The notes under the pieces were generated by a model, which saw only the letters and a program-made list of their open reading frames with translations, did no database searches and was not told the origin of the DNA. From NCBI GenBank assembly GCA_020629715.1, contig JAHDCU010000006.1, forward strand, positions 1 through 64,000: DNA of 64,000 bases, written 5' to 3'. Source of the DNA: Saprospiraceae bacterium. GTDB taxonomy: Bacteria > Bacteroidota > Bacteroidia > Chitinophagales > Saprospiraceae. Position numbers and translations under genes: made by a program. Positions within the stretch are counted from its first letter, which is position 1, and every line of letters begins with the position of its first letter. Positions 16,697-27,544 of this stretch are shown piece after piece.

Positions 16697-16729
16697 AGAG
16701 ATCCGATCCTTCTGAAGGATCAGATCTCT
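16697..16729. terminator. Strong hairpin downstream of the giant adhesin gene
   Basis: A 15-bp near-perfect stem (AGAGATCCGATCCTT at 16697-16711 with AAGGATCAGATCTCT at 16715-16729) lies between two minus-strand genes. On the minus strand it is not followed by a T tract, so it may be an mRNA processing or stabilising structure and not a full terminator. Confidence 0.5.
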
Positions 16730-16754
16730 TTGTTATTTATAAATATTCTTAGCA

Positions 16755-19700
16755 TTACTCGACCTTGATAATCCTTGCCGCTAGTTGCTTGCCAGTGTTA
16801 TTTTCAGTAAGCCTGATGGTATAGACTGCTGGGATGAGGTCTTGGGTGTCTAGTGTGAAAGATTGAATGCCTCCTTGTACGGTAATATCTCGTACCAGTG
16901 CTCCTGTCATATCAAGTAAATTTCCTGTAAATCCATTCGAATTATTGTTGAACTGTAGCTCTACAAACTCATTGAAGGGTACAGGGAATACTTTGAACCG
17001 CGCAAGATCTAAAATAGGATCGTCTACATTGACTACACAATCATTGATAGTATATACTAGATCGACATAGCTCGTGTTGCAGACTTCACCATTGTTGTTA
17101 AAAGACAATACCTCAACAGATATTATCCATGTTCCATTTAGGGAATAGTCATGTGTAGGCAGTGGATCACCTTCGATTACTTGATCAAACTCTCCATCTC
17201 CCCAGAATATCTGATTTATTCGTTGACAGCTTTCTAGAGTTGGTTCTGTAATAGAAACTTCAGCCCCATCAAACTCGATACTGGCAGAGGTAATATTTTG
17301 ACATGCAGTAGCTTCAAGTTCTATATCTGTACCACAGCACATATCATCGGGAAAACAAAAACCAAAGTCAATACCACCAATAGTACTATTAGCATTTAGG
17401 GATATCATTATACCTCCTGCACCAATAGACGGGTTAGCATTAGTCGGGGTCTCTACTTCTACGGTATAATCTCCTTCTTCCACATTAGAGAATACGTAGT
17501 ATCCGTAAACATCAGTAGTGGTAGTTTCTATTATTGCATTATTTTGTAAAAGACTTACCTCTAATCCTTCAAGTCCAGTATCTTGATTATTATTCAGGAT
17601 ACTGTCACATTGCATATCCTCGAATACCGTCCCAAGTAGGAACGCATTAGGATTGCAACATTCAGTAGCTTCAAAACCTGCATTAGTTACGGCCGCATTG
17701 ATCTGCATTCCCATCGTCGCAGATCCATCATTACGTAATCCAGCTCTTAAGCAATAAGTACCACTCAATAAATTATGAGAAGAATTAGAAGTAAATGCAG
17801 GATCTAGAAAGGTACCAGTATCTGGTGGATTTTGATAATCGATCAACTCTTGTATTTCATTTCCTTGGTCATCATATAGGCCGATATTGATAAAATTATC
17901 TACATGAGCGGCAATATCCAATTGCACTACAGCCTCTTCTTGACATACACAAAAGCATCTTTCAAATATATATGGGTCTGAAAATGACTGATTATTACTA
18001 GCATTTGGAAATGGTGAAATGTATTGTGAACCGGGTAATTGATCCCATACAGCATTAGGATTTAATACATATCCAGGTCTGGGATAATTAATATCCTGAT
18101 CAGGACCGCTTATGAGCTGCCAGTTGCTTTCATATTGTCCTATAGGTAGTTCCGCACCATTGATATCTACGCCTGTACTTAGATTAATTGAACCGGTATA
18201 GCAGTCTACTGGACACTCAGTTGGAATACAATAATTATTAGGATCAAGAAGTATATAACTTATGTTGCAAGTGGAAGTATTTCCTGCGAGGTCATTCACA
18301 AAGATATTTATTGACTGTGGTGTGGAAGTCAGATCATCACATGTCAATACAGGTATTTCAGAAAGAATCTGCTCGATACCACAATCATCAAAGGCGTCAA
18401 CGCCATGAAGACTCGGATTAATAGTAGCTTGCCCATTTTCGTCTAAGATGTATCCTACTACAAAATCACTACATATTACCACTGGTGGTGTAGTGTCTTC
18501 ATCGCAGTCATCACAGACTAGATCATTATCAATAATGTTAATGTTCACAGGGCATTCAGTAGCATTACCTGATTCATCATGGACAGTTACAATAATAGAG
18601 TTTTGACCGATATTGACACATGTAAATATTGACTGGCTAAAGTCATATCTAATCTTACCGGGACAATTGTCTGCGGCACTTATACCAAGCTCCGCAATTC
18701 CAATTGAAGCTAGACCATTATTATCTAAAGATAATGTAATAGGTAGAGCAGGGCATGCAACTGTAGGTGGTGTAGTATCATTATCACAAGGATCAATACA
18801 TACTTCATCAAGGTCTATAACCTCCACTTTAGATGAGCAAGTGCTCGTATTATCGCTTTGGTCAGTTACTAATAGAATCACTTCTTGAGTTGTTGCTAAA
18901 TCATCACACCCAAATGTATCATTACCTAAAATAGATAAGATCACGTCTCCACATTCATCTGCTGATCCAGCATCAATTTGCTGTGGACTTACTGTGAAAA
19001 AACCATCGTTGTCTAAAGAAACTGTTATATCAGATACAGCACAGATCGGATCTGTTTTATCTTCTACCATTACGATAGTTCTGCAAGAGCTAGAGTTACC
19101 TGACGCGTCCGTTATAAATAATGTCACCTCATTTTCTCCGATATCATTGCAGTTGAAGTTATCAATATCTATTTCTAGCATTACATCACTGCATTCATCA
19201 GCTGATCCAGCATCTATCATTTGCGGCGAGATTGAAGCTTGACCGTTTTGATCCAATGCAAGATTAATGGGTTGCACCAAGCAAGTCGGATTAGTCAGGT
19301 CTACTATGGTCACATTAGCCGAACACGATGAGGTATTTCCAGCTTCATCTGTGACAGTAAGTTCTACAATATTACTTCCTATTTCATCACAAGAAAACGA
19401 GTCTTGGTTGATAGATAAGGAAACTTCGCTGCATTGGTCATATGAATTATTGTTAATATCATCTGGAGATAACATAAGAAGACCATCCTGATCAAGCCCC
19501 ACTGTTATATCCATCGTTTGACAGATTGGAGGACAATCATCTATTTCACATGGGTTGCCTCTTTGAAGAATAAGGTCGTCCGCAAGAAAGTAATATCTAT
19601 TATCCGACCCATCAGTAGAACAACTCAATCCAAACATAATGGCCTCATAAGCTTTGGTAGGTGCCACATTTAGAATAATATTATAATTCTGCCAAGTAAG

Positions 19701-22700
19701 TTCTGGTAATTCTATAGGAATCCTACCTAATTCATCAAACTCATCTTCTTTACAATCTCTACCACTGATAGGAAAATTACAATTTGGAATACCAAGTACA
19801 ACAATCTCTCCACGTAATACTGGTTTTGATTGAAAGGATTCACTAGGAGCTCCTATTAACATATTAAGCGAATATTGACCTTCTAACAATGATGAATTTA
19901 AGCATGCACCTATATATTCTATTTGATCCTGTCCATTCGCTTCTATTCCAACAGTTCTTAAACCTCCTACATAATGATCGCTACCATTAGGAGGCATTGC
20001 AGCTGACATAGGTGGATTTATTTCTGTTCGGGCTTGGTAATTTGAAAAAGAAAGAAAATCAGATGTCGCAGTTGTTGCTTGTTCCCAATCCTTTGCCTTA
20101 TATAGTTGAGAATGGAAGGTTGGTTCATCTCCTGGAGTCGTCAACTCTTCGAAATCAGGATTTGGGATAATAGAGTTATCCACTGTTATAGAATCACAAT
20201 CAGGCGATGTACAATGTAAGTTAGGATCAATCACTTGTACCCCTACTTCACATTGTGTGGAATTACCAGCATCGTCGGTTGCAATTACAGATTGATATAT
20301 TGCTGGACCTCCAACTGCTTCACAATCTAGTTGAAAATTAACTTCATTTATAGAGACCAATGTGTCGCAGTCATCAATGGCTGTAATATTAAAATCGTTG
20401 AAACTAGCTGAAGCGATACCATTGGCTTGTATTTCTATAGTTAGCGTTTGTATCGGGCAATCTACGATAGGTGGTATAGTATCTATTGTACAAGGATCAA
20501 TTGGCCGACAAGCATCAACGGAATTAAAGTCTACTGTATTAATGTTAATAGGTTCGGCAGCTACAAAAGTTTGTGCAACGGGATTAATAACAATCTCTCC
20601 GAAATTAATACCAAATTGAGTAAAAGCTAGCGTTGTATCTTGGAGGCATGGTTCAGATAAACCTTCACTTAATTTAGCAAGGAGTATATCACTCATTCCC
20701 AATCCTTCGCTATGATCTGTCCTTCCGTCAGTATAGTATATATTTCCACCATCTAACGTAACGTAACTATTAGCATATGACGTCTCGTTTTCCTTTAGAA
20801 CCTTAAATTCATCAATAATGATGCTCTCGTTCATTATTTTTCCTTTTACGATAACTAATTCACCATTTTGCATTTTTCCTGTTGCATAAAAAGATTCGTT
20901 TGAACTTAAATGGATAGCTTCGAAAGCAATTATTCCTCTATTATCAAAATTGACTGCATCAAGATACTCGTAAGTAGAATTGAGCAAGATAATAGCAGCA
21001 GTTGGGGATGTACATCCTGTATTGCCTGACAATAGTAAGTTGCCAGATTGTAAAGAATTTATATTCCTGAAATTTACAGAACTTACCGTTTCTCGTACCC
21101 GTTCTATTTCACCGTTAAGAGCATTTATTTCTGATAATATTCCTTGACAACCGTTTTGATCTCCCATGAGCTGCAAATTACCATTGGGAAGCTCTTTCAT
21201 ATCTCTAGACCATTGATCATCATTCGTATTTGGATATGAGTTATACCAGTTTACATTGAGATTATCATTTACATTTGCAACTCTTACAAGATCCTGAGCA
21301 GTTGGAGTATTATTTGCATTGCTAAACCCCGAAATGTAATAAGGGAAATTTGGGTTTGGGGGGTTGCTATGTTTAATAATTCTAGTTAGTGATTCTCTAC
21401 CTGGGAAATCATACATATTTGCTATTACTAAACTTCCTGTGCTTTCATTTAGCTTAACTATAATAGACTTGTTGTTTCTCCAAAAACCGTTAGGGTTCCT
21501 TACCGGCTCCTCTCTACCCACCAGTATTAGTTCATTGTTTCCTGTTGATATTACATCAGATAGAAGACTTGGAGTATCAAGTTGTGTTTGCCAAATTAGA
21601 TTATTGGAATCGTCATACTTAGCTATAAAAGCATATGGTAAATCTGCTTGAAGTTCTTGCGCCAATATATATGTAGCACCATTAATCCTAAATATTCCAC
21701 TTGGTGTTTCTTCGTTTTCCGACCCATAAATCTTGGCATCTCCACAGCAATCTCCAGATGGAGGGTCTGTAGTACCTCCACCACACTCCACAGTAAAAGT
21801 AAAAGAACAAGTATTAAAATTTCCGTTGTCATCAAATGGAAATGCTGAATCTACTACATATGTACCACACGGAAATTGATCATCATTGCCAGTCCAGAAC
21901 TCTCCAGGTGTCCCATTTGGAGAGTTCACATCAATTGCAGCACTTTCGTAGGTTAGAAAAGAAGCACATACATCTGTGGCAAAATCATTAATATCAAAAG
22001 TATAGTAGTTTTGGCCAGAATCTAATTGGACGGTAAAGGGTCCATCCAAACATATTGGGGGTTCTGTATCAGAAGTGCAATCATTATCGTTAAATACAAC
22101 TTCAATACACTGAGTGTATTCAAAAACATTTCCACCCCCATCACTCACGGTATGTATGATTTCGGTAAACCCTACCTCAAAAAAATCACCAGGCGCATGG
22201 GAGCTAGCTATGCTGTAACCCAAGGCACAATCGAGAAGAAATGGTTCATCAAAATATACATCAGTCCCACTAGCATTATTTGCTATGAATTCTTGATAGC
22301 TAGTATATATAGGCAAAATAAAGCCAGGAGTAAGAAACTGCCAGCATTTCTCATTACTATTGCCAAATGCTAAGCAATTCGTACCGTCCGATAAGACTCC
22401 TCCTACATCAAAACAATATTTGGTACCATCTAGCGGTTGAGGTTGGACAAGAGTAGAACCAAAAGTCCAGGAAGAAGTGACTTCTTGAGTGGTGGGATTA
22501 CAGCTTTGATTTCCAAATATTGCAATTGCATATTCTGTTGGAGTAAATTGTGGTGTGATTGAAATATCTACAGTTTGGCAATCTGTTGATGTAAATTCAT
22601 ATAGAACGTCGCATGAATCGGTATTACTTTCAGAGCAGTCATTGGCGCTATCATAAGGTGAATTAAGAAGCCCATAATGACCGAGATCACCTTCAGACCA

Positions 22701-23453
22701 AGCTCCATCAGTACCAGTAGCTACTACAAAACCATTGTCACTAGCTACAACCCTGTACTCAAACTGCTGATCGGGTATAAAACTATTGGGGGTCATTGTC
22801 ATAGAAGTGCTGGTTGCTTGTGGCCAAGGCATAGATGGATCAATAGGTGTCCAGGACTGGTTACAATTTTCAGTACTTCTGTAAGTCATATAATATTTTC
22901 CAGGAATAGCATCAAACGTTACAGATATGTTCGTCTGCCCATCGGAAGCCTGTACATTAGTCGGGGCAGCTAGTGTTGTTCCTGGAGAAAGAGAGAAAAA
23001 CTTTCCTTGCATCGGACCTGATTCTGAACCAGGACATATTAATAAATGTAATTCATGACCAGGAGGGGCTACTGGTGAAAACTTGTAATTGTGATTTAGT
23101 TGTCCTTCGCTTTGATATTCTCGACAAGTTGAATAAGGATTGAGTACGTCAATGTAGTCATTTGTACTTACTGTACCAGCAACGGTAGGATGAGTCAAAT
23201 TTAAAGAACTATATGATACTGGTGTTTCAATACCATTTATAGTTTCCACCATTTTTACTCGGACTAGGGTACACCCTCCTCCAGAAATATTGCAGCCGCA
23301 ATCAGCAGGTTGATTTTCAAAATCTAGTGTAGTATTAAAGTCATCTACTGTGATGAGCATTTCATTGCAGTCTGTCCAAACTTGTGCGAATGAACATATT
23401 GAGCATACAAATAGAATAAGAAATACACATAAGATTGGCTTTGATTGGTTCAT
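16755..23453 (-). CDS. Giant T9SS-secreted multi-domain adhesin
   Basis: This 2232-residue protein has a signal peptide (MNQSKPILCVFLILFVCSIC). The first 550 residues are Cys-rich Ig/Fn3-like segments. About 560-950 is a propeller-like region (AFIAKYDDSNNLIWQTQLD). From about 1000 to 1700 there are repeated HYR-type Ig modules with DTxPPxVxC starts and TDEAGNTSSC-type ends, interrupted near 1110-1290 by a carbohydrate-binding-like jelly roll segment. A SdrD_B-like domain (FEDMQCDSILNNNQDTGLEG) follows near 1900, a PKD-like part after that, and the last 80 residues form a T9SS type A domain (FKVFPVPFNEFVELQF to ARIIKVE). The start overlaps the stop of the 91-residue gene by ATGA. It probably mediates surface adhesion or forms a matrix. 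Confidence 0.9.
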   Translation of the reverse strand: MNQSKPILCVFLILFVCSICSFAQVWTDCNEMLITVDDFNTTLDFENQPADCGCNISGGGCTLVRVKMVETINGIETPVSYSSLNLTHPTVAGTVSTNDYIDVLNPYSTCREYQSEGQLNHNYKFSPVAPPGHELHLLICPGSESGPMQGKFFSLSPGTTLAAPTNVQASDGQTNISVTFDAIPGKYYMTYRSTENCNQSWTPIDPSMPWPQATSTSMTMTPNSFIPDQQFEYRVVASDNGFVVATGTDGAWSEGDLGHYGLLNSPYDSANDCSESNTDSCDVLYEFTSTDCQTVDISITPQFTPTEYAIAIFGNQSCNPTTQEVTSSWTFGSTLVQPQPLDGTKYCFDVGGVLSDGTNCLAFGNSNEKCWQFLTPGFILPIYTSYQEFIANNASGTDVYFDEPFLLDCALGYSIASSHAPGDFFEVGFTEIIHTVSDGGGNVFEYTQCIEVVFNDNDCTSDTEPPICLDGPFTVQLDSGQNYYTFDINDFATDVCASFLTYESAAIDVNSPNGTPGEFWTGNDDQFPCGTYVVDSAFPFDDNGNFNTCSFTFTVECGGGTTDPPSGDCCGDAKIYGSENEETPSGIFRINGATYILAQELQADLPYAFIAKYDDSNNLIWQTQLDTPSLLSDVISTGNNELILVGREEPVRNPNGFWRNNKSIIVKLNESTGSLVIANMYDFPGRESLTRIIKHSNPPNPNFPYYISGFSNANNTPTAQDLVRVANVNDNLNVNWYNSYPNTNDDQWSRDMKELPNGNLQLMGDQNGCQGILSEINALNGEIERVRETVSSVNFRNINSLQSGNLLLSGNTGCTSPTAAIILLNSTYEYLDAVNFDNRGIIAFEAIHLSSNESFYATGKMQNGELVIVKGKIMNESIIIDEFKVLKENETSYANSYVTLDGGNIYYTDGRTDHSEGLGMSDILLAKLSEGLSEPCLQDTTLAFTQFGINFGEIVINPVAQTFVAAEPININTVDFNSVDACRPIDPCTIDTIPPIVDCPIQTLTIEIQANGIASASFNDFNITAIDDCDTLVSINEVNFQLDCEAVGGPAIYQSVIATDDAGNSTQCEVGVQVIDPNLHCTSPDCDSITVDNSIIPNPDFEELTTPGDEPTFHSQLYKAKDWEQATTATSDFLSFSNYQARTEINPPMSAAMPPNGSDHYVGGLRTVGIEANGQDQIEYIGACLNSSLLEGQYSLNMLIGAPSESFQSKPVLRGEIVVLGIPNCNFPISGRDCKEDEFDELGRIPIELPELTWQNYNIILNVAPTKAYEAIMFGLSCSTDGSDNRYYFLADDLILQRGNPCEIDDCPPICQTMDITVGLDQDGLLMLSPDDINNNSYDQCSEVSLSINQDSFSCDEIGSNIVELTVTDEAGNTSSCSANVTIVDLTNPTCLVQPINLALDQNGQASISPQMIDAGSADECSDVMLEIDIDNFNCNDIGENEVTLFITDASGNSSSCRTIVMVEDKTDPICAVSDITVSLDNDGFFTVSPQQIDAGSADECGDVILSILGNDTFGCDDLATTQEVILLVTDQSDNTSTCSSKVEVIDLDEVCIDPCDNDTTPPTVACPALPITLSLDNNGLASIGIAELGISAADNCPGKIRYDFSQSIFTCVNIGQNSIIVTVHDESGNATECPVNINIIDNDLVCDDCDEDTTPPVVICSDFVVGYILDENGQATINPSLHGVDAFDDCGIEQILSEIPVLTCDDLTSTPQSINIFVNDLAGNTSTCNISYILLDPNNYCIPTECPVDCYTGSINLSTGVDINGAELPIGQYESNWQLISGPDQDINYPRPGYVLNPNAVWDQLPGSQYISPFPNASNNQSFSDPYIFERCFCVCQEEAVVQLDIAAHVDNFINIGLYDDQGNEIQELIDYQNPPDTGTFLDPAFTSNSSHNLLSGTYCLRAGLRNDGSATMGMQINAAVTNAGFEATECCNPNAFLLGTVFEDMQCDSILNNNQDTGLEGLEVSLLQNNAIIETTTTDVYGYYVFSNVEEGDYTVEVETPTNANPSIGAGGIMISLNANSTIGGIDFGFCFPDDMCCGTDIELEATACQNITSASIEFDGAEVSITEPTLESCQRINQIFWGDGEFDQVIEGDPLPTHDYSLNGTWIISVEVLSFNNNGEVCNTSYVDLVYTINDCVVNVDDPILDLARFKVFPVPFNEFVELQFNNNSNGFTGNLLDMTGALVRDITVQGGIQSFTLDTQDLIPAVYTIRLTENNTGKQLAARIIKVE

Positions 23454-23725
23454 CGTTTTCGTTTTTCAATAGTTTTTAAAATTTCGGAGGGAGCGTCCAT
23501 CACGAATATATTTTGGCGACCACTTTTGGCTGTGATCTGTATACCGAGTAGGTTTAAGTCATAGATTTTGTGGTATTCAACTGCTGCTATCTCGTCATAC
23601 TTGAGTGAAAATTCAAGATTAGTATCAGAGAAGTCTTGGAGTACATAGTCTACTGAGAGTTCAGTGACGTATAAGGTTCCGTTTAGTTTTTTGAGCCCAT
23701 CCCAGAGTATTGCTGGTACTACCAT
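23450..23725 (-). CDS. Small PH/GRAM-like cytoplasmic protein coupled to the adhesin
   Basis: This protein is 91 residues from ATG 23725; a longer TTG start at 23734 adds three residues and is less likely. The pattern GTLYVTELSVDYVLQDF, then YDEIAAVEYHKI, then LGIQITAKSGRQNIFVM, then an amphipathic C-terminal helix, fits bacterial PH/GRAM-like domains. There is no signal peptide, so it should be cytoplasmic. Its stop overlaps the ATG of the 2232-residue adhesin by four bases, a hallmark of translational coupling, and it is 77 bases downstream of the LytS-type kinase. Function is unknown; an accessory or regulatory link to adhesin production is inferred from position only. Confidence 0.7.
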   Translation of the reverse strand: MVVPAILWDGLKKLNGTLYVTELSVDYVLQDFSDTNLEFSLKYDEIAAVEYHKIYDLNLLGIQITAKSGRQNIFVMDAPSEILKTIEKRKR

Positions 23726-23802
23726 TATTCTCAATTGGTTAATGGCGGAAAGATGGGTAGAATTGTGATTTGTGAGACCAGTAAATTTTTAAGTGGTCGT
23801 AG

Positions 23803-26800
23803 TCAGTTTCTAAGTGGTCGTTTGGGTGGTAATTCTGGCTCTTGAATCTTTATCTTCAACCGAATAGCAGTACCCACTTCAGTATATTCTGGAGCTACCT
23901 TAATGTCAGACTCAGATAGATCGTTGATGATGGCAAGTCTCTTTTGAGTGATAGAGGTGCCGTACGATTTATGTTCTGGGTTTTTAGATACTTGGCGGCT
24001 GCCATTATCTTGTACGGATACATGAAGGTGGTCTGAATTCTTAGAAAAGGCGATGGTGATTTTTCCGCCATCCTTTTTGTCTTTCATTCCATGTATTACG
24101 GCATTTTCTACAAAGGGTTGTATGAGCATGGGAGGAATGAAGGTCTGGAAAGTATCAAGTGTTTTGTCAGTTTTGATTGCATACTCAAATGAATGATCTA
24201 GTCGCAATTGCTCTAGAGCTAAGTAGTTATCCAACATCTTAATTTCAGCTGCTATACTTATGCTAGACTCTGCGGATGACCTTAGCGAACCACGAATCAA
24301 AGAAGCGAAAGTTCCTAAGTAATCCATCGCTGACTCCTTATCATTTTTCATAATATAATGCTGGATGGAGTTAAGGCAGTTGAATATAAAATGAGGATTC
24401 ATTTGGGCTGCAAGAGCTGATTTTTCAAGGTCGCGCATTTCTTTTTCGATGCTTGCCTTTGACTCTATTCTTTTGATGCGATTGCGATATATGAAATACG
24501 CTAAAGCAAATAAAATCAACAAGACCATTGCTCTTGTACTCCACCATTGATACCAAGGTGGGGATATAGAAAATTGGACTAAGGTGCTATCGCTCCATTC
24601 ATCATTTTTATTCTGAGATTGTAGCTCTATTTGATATGCTCTAGGTGATAATTCTACTAACTGTAGACTAGTTTTTTGGGTTTCTGTCCACTTACTATCG
24701 TTGATATTATAGCGATAGTTGATATCTCCTGATAAGTCAAAATCAATGGTTTTGTATTGGATATCCAGTGTATTGTCAGAATAGTCAAGTTGACCGATAT
24801 TGGTTATGTTGACATAACTACTATCTCTGGTAATGATTTTTTCTATCAAAGGAAGTGTTCTAGGAGCTTGGGAGAGCTCATACATATTTACGCTAGCTAA
24901 ACCTTTGCCTGTAGCAATATATAGTGTATCACCATAGTACTCGGTATCAAAGACTTCATTAGAGGGGAGACCATGTGCTGTAGTATAGCTGCGGATTTTA
25001 TATCCCGTATCTGTTGGAGTCATCATACTCAGACCAGAATAAGTAGACACATAGATCTGACCATTATCATTATTAATGCTAATTTCCTCAATGTTGTCAC
25101 TTATGAGACCATTACCGCTAGTATACTGTTGTAATTGATCTTGGCCATCCCAGATCAAAACACCTGCTCCTTGAGTGCCTATGACATAGGAGTCATTCTT
25201 TTTTCTGATGGTATTGACCCGTTGAGAGAATACAGGAAATAAAGTATCGAGTTGGTAGTATTGATTGTCTTTCAAAAGATACAACCCTTTAGCGCTACCA
25301 AGCAAGTAATGATCTTGCTGATACTTGCATGCTGTTATTATGCGAATACTTCGATTGAAAGCACTTAATTCGGTATTATATTGTTCTTTAGCTGAAGGCA
25401 GAAAATATGATACTAACCCATTTGGAGAAAATAACAGAAGCTCATCATGGAACTCATATGTAATCCTGTTGGAATTTGACGAAATATTAATGTGTTTATT
25501 CCGATCCGTTCTGTAAAGCCATTTCAATTCTTCATTTTCTTTATAAATTGAGCTGTTGATACCACCTAAAGCAAAAGCATCTTGATTTCCAATATGTACA
25601 AGGTCTGTGATCTCTGATTCACTAGACATCCTAGTATTGATTTTCCCACTAGCTAAATTGTAAGATGAAAGTGTACGATCATTGCTAATAAAGTATAATT
25701 CACCATCTGCTGAAATCTCAACATCACTAATTTTTTGAAGCTTCTTTTGTCCAAGAGGAATAGTCTTAATGAACTGGTTTCGTAAAATAAACATACCGTC
25801 TTCCAATGTACTAACCCATATAGTACCATCATCGCTTATATAAATTGAGGATACGGAAAAATCCTTATGGATATTTTGATACTCATCGTTTTTAAAACCT
25901 TCAATAGAATCAAAATACTTCACCCCAATTTTATTCATCTGAGCTGTGTAAAATCCACCATTCGGTAAAGCGGTAATATCATTAATTATTTGCCCAGATT
26001 TGACATCGCATATAGAGTCGCCAATGATTAAACTATTATATCCATGAGAGGACAATAATACTGTTTCAGTATTTAGCTTAAAAGCGCAAGAACGGCCTGC
26101 TCTTGTCCAATTTTTATTGATAGGAATAGGTATTAATCTCCTTTGATATGATATATTTTGACGTTCAATTAGGTCGCCCTTGTTTAATCTGACATAAGAA
26201 TCTGAAAGAGGCTTAAGATTATTATCAGAATTGAAATTGTCGCTGGAACGTAATAGGTAATTATCGATATGCTGAAGAATATATCCTTGATAAGGATTGT
26301 CAGAGTAGATTAATTCTGTATCTCCATTTGGAGCTATTTTAACTGCGTTATTACCTATAAAATTGATGTAAGTATTAAAATCCTTATCTATGATAATATT
26401 CTGAATTATCGAACTCTGCTTTCCATGCGCTTGTACAACATCATTATACTCATAAGGTATGATTTTATCCTTAGACTGCTCATACCTGTAGATGTTTTTG
26501 CTTATTGTATTAATCCAAATATTATCATTATTATCTAAAAATAGATTGAGGCAAGATATGTCCGCTAGACCGTCCACAACTCCATAGTTTCTGAAGGAGT
26601 ATCCGTCATATCTTACCAGGCCACGATCAGTGGCTATCCAGATATACCCTTTGCTGTCCTGTACGATGTCATGGCATTCATTACTGGGTAGTCCATCATC
26701 TATAGTAAATTGTTGTTTATAATTATACTCCGCTTCCTGAGCCTGTAGATCATATCCTGTGATAAAAAAAAGAGCAATAACTATTATGATGAACAACCTA

Positions 26801-26805
26801 CTCAT
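23803..26805 (-). CDS. LytS-type sensor kinase with two-component-propeller ectodomain
   Basis: This 1000-residue protein starts with a signal peptide (MSRLFIIIVIALFFITGYDL). About 650 residues of Reg_prop propeller blades follow (SNECHDIVQDSKGYIWIAT, DGTIWVSTLEDGMF), then a Y_Y_Y domain around INYRYNINDSKWTETQ, a transmembrane helix (AMVLLILFALAYFIYRNRI) and a His_kinase domain of the LytS/YehU type with the acceptor His in AAQMNPHFIFNCLNSIQHYI. A HATPase follows (PPMLIQPFVENAVIHGM). It begins one base after the stop of the LytTR regulator, so the two form an operon and a cognate pair. The ectodomain has the same architecture as the kinase at 3620-6679, but the catalytic core is of a different family. 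Confidence 0.93.
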   Translation of the reverse strand: MSRLFIIIVIALFFITGYDLQAQEAEYNYKQQFTIDDGLPSNECHDIVQDSKGYIWIATDRGLVRYDGYSFRNYGVVDGLADISCLNLFLDNNDNIWINTISKNIYRYEQSKDKIIPYEYNDVVQAHGKQSSIIQNIIIDKDFNTYINFIGNNAVKIAPNGDTELIYSDNPYQGYILQHIDNYLLRSSDNFNSDNNLKPLSDSYVRLNKGDLIERQNISYQRRLIPIPINKNWTRAGRSCAFKLNTETVLLSSHGYNSLIIGDSICDVKSGQIINDITALPNGGFYTAQMNKIGVKYFDSIEGFKNDEYQNIHKDFSVSSIYISDDGTIWVSTLEDGMFILRNQFIKTIPLGQKKLQKISDVEISADGELYFISNDRTLSSYNLASGKINTRMSSESEITDLVHIGNQDAFALGGINSSIYKENEELKWLYRTDRNKHINISSNSNRITYEFHDELLLFSPNGLVSYFLPSAKEQYNTELSAFNRSIRIITACKYQQDHYLLGSAKGLYLLKDNQYYQLDTLFPVFSQRVNTIRKKNDSYVIGTQGAGVLIWDGQDQLQQYTSGNGLISDNIEEISINNDNGQIYVSTYSGLSMMTPTDTGYKIRSYTTAHGLPSNEVFDTEYYGDTLYIATGKGLASVNMYELSQAPRTLPLIEKIITRDSSYVNITNIGQLDYSDNTLDIQYKTIDFDLSGDINYRYNINDSKWTETQKTSLQLVELSPRAYQIELQSQNKNDEWSDSTLVQFSISPPWYQWWSTRAMVLLILFALAYFIYRNRIKRIESKASIEKEMRDLEKSALAAQMNPHFIFNCLNSIQHYIMKNDKESAMDYLGTFASLIRGSLRSSAESSISIAAEIKMLDNYLALEQLRLDHSFEYAIKTDKTLDTFQTFIPPMLIQPFVENAVIHGMKDKKDGGKITIAFSKNSDHLHVSVQDNGSRQVSKNPEHKSYGTSITQKRLAIINDLSESDIKVAPEYTEVGTAIRLKIKIQEPELPPKRPLRN

Positions 26806-26806
26806 C

Positions 26807-27544
26807 TCACAGCACCGCTCTTAGTTCCTCCATAAATGCTGCTTTCTTCCTCCGAGACAAAGGAATCTGTTGTCCATTTTTGAGTAAAATATAACCCCCA
26901 TCCGCATTAGAGACTTCTGCTATATGGGTAAGGTTTACAAGATACTTAGTATGTGGTCTGCTGAAGTAGGCTTCTTTTAAAAGTGATTCTACTGCAGCTA
27001 ATGATTTGCTTATGAGTACTGTTTTTTCATCTGTCAGAATAACCTTACAATATGCTTGATGTGCTTCGCAATAGATGATGTCTTGTTTATCAAATATTTT
27101 GATGCCCTCTTTAGTAGAAAGCTGGATGTGTTGTCTACTTTGATTAGTATTTATTGCCTTTTCAAGCTCCTTGAAGCTTGATGACTTTAAATCTCGTTCT
27201 ATTACACGATTGATGGCACGTACGATATGTTTTGGGGTATAAGGTTTTAGTACGTAGTCTATGGCATTATGGTCGAAAGCTTGGAGAGCAAAATCTGAGT
27301 ATGCAGTTGTAAATATGAGATAGAATTCCTTGAAGCTAAGTCTCTTGAGTAACTCAAAACTTTTACCATCATCAAGTTCAATATCTAAAAAGACGATATC
27401 GGGTTTCTCTTTTTCAATAACACTTACCCCCGATTCTATGGTGGCAGCGTCTGCTACCACATCTATTTTAGCGTAAAAATCAGATATAATAGATTGCAGT
27501 AACTGTAATGCAGGTCGCTCGTTTTCAATGATTACAGCTTTCAC
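26807..27544 (-). CDS. LytTR-family response regulator
   Basis: This 245-residue protein has a receiver at about 1-120 (phospho-acceptor Asp54 in IVFLDIELDDG, conserved Lys in YVLKPYTP) and a LytTR DNA-binding domain at about 140-245 (DIIYCEAHQAYCKVIL, FSRPHTKYLVNL, IPLSRRKKAAFMEEL). It starts at GTG 27544, since no ATG lies before the first receiver strand. One base separates it from the kinase gene downstream. Probable targets, by position, are the small PH-like gene and the giant adhesin at 16755-23453. The upstream region has a short direct repeat CGTAA (27624 and 27634) that might be a LytTR site. Confidence 0.93.
   Translation of the reverse strand: MKAVIIENERPALQLLQSIISDFYAKIDVVADAATIESGVSVIEKEKPDIVFLDIELDDGKSFELLKRLSFKEFYLIFTTAYSDFALQAFDHNAIDYVLKPYTPKHIVRAINRVIERDLKSSSFKELEKAINTNQSRQHIQLSTKEGIKIFDKQDIIYCEAHQAYCKVILTDEKTVLISKSLAAVESLLKEAYFSRPHTKYLVNLTHIAEVSNADGGYILLKNGQQIPLSRRKKAAFMEELRAVL

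Noticed and set aside
16755-23453. Several ORFs of 60-115 codons on the plus strand inside the giant adhesin gene
   Set aside because: They are antisense shadows with low-complexity composition, no family resemblance and no start context.
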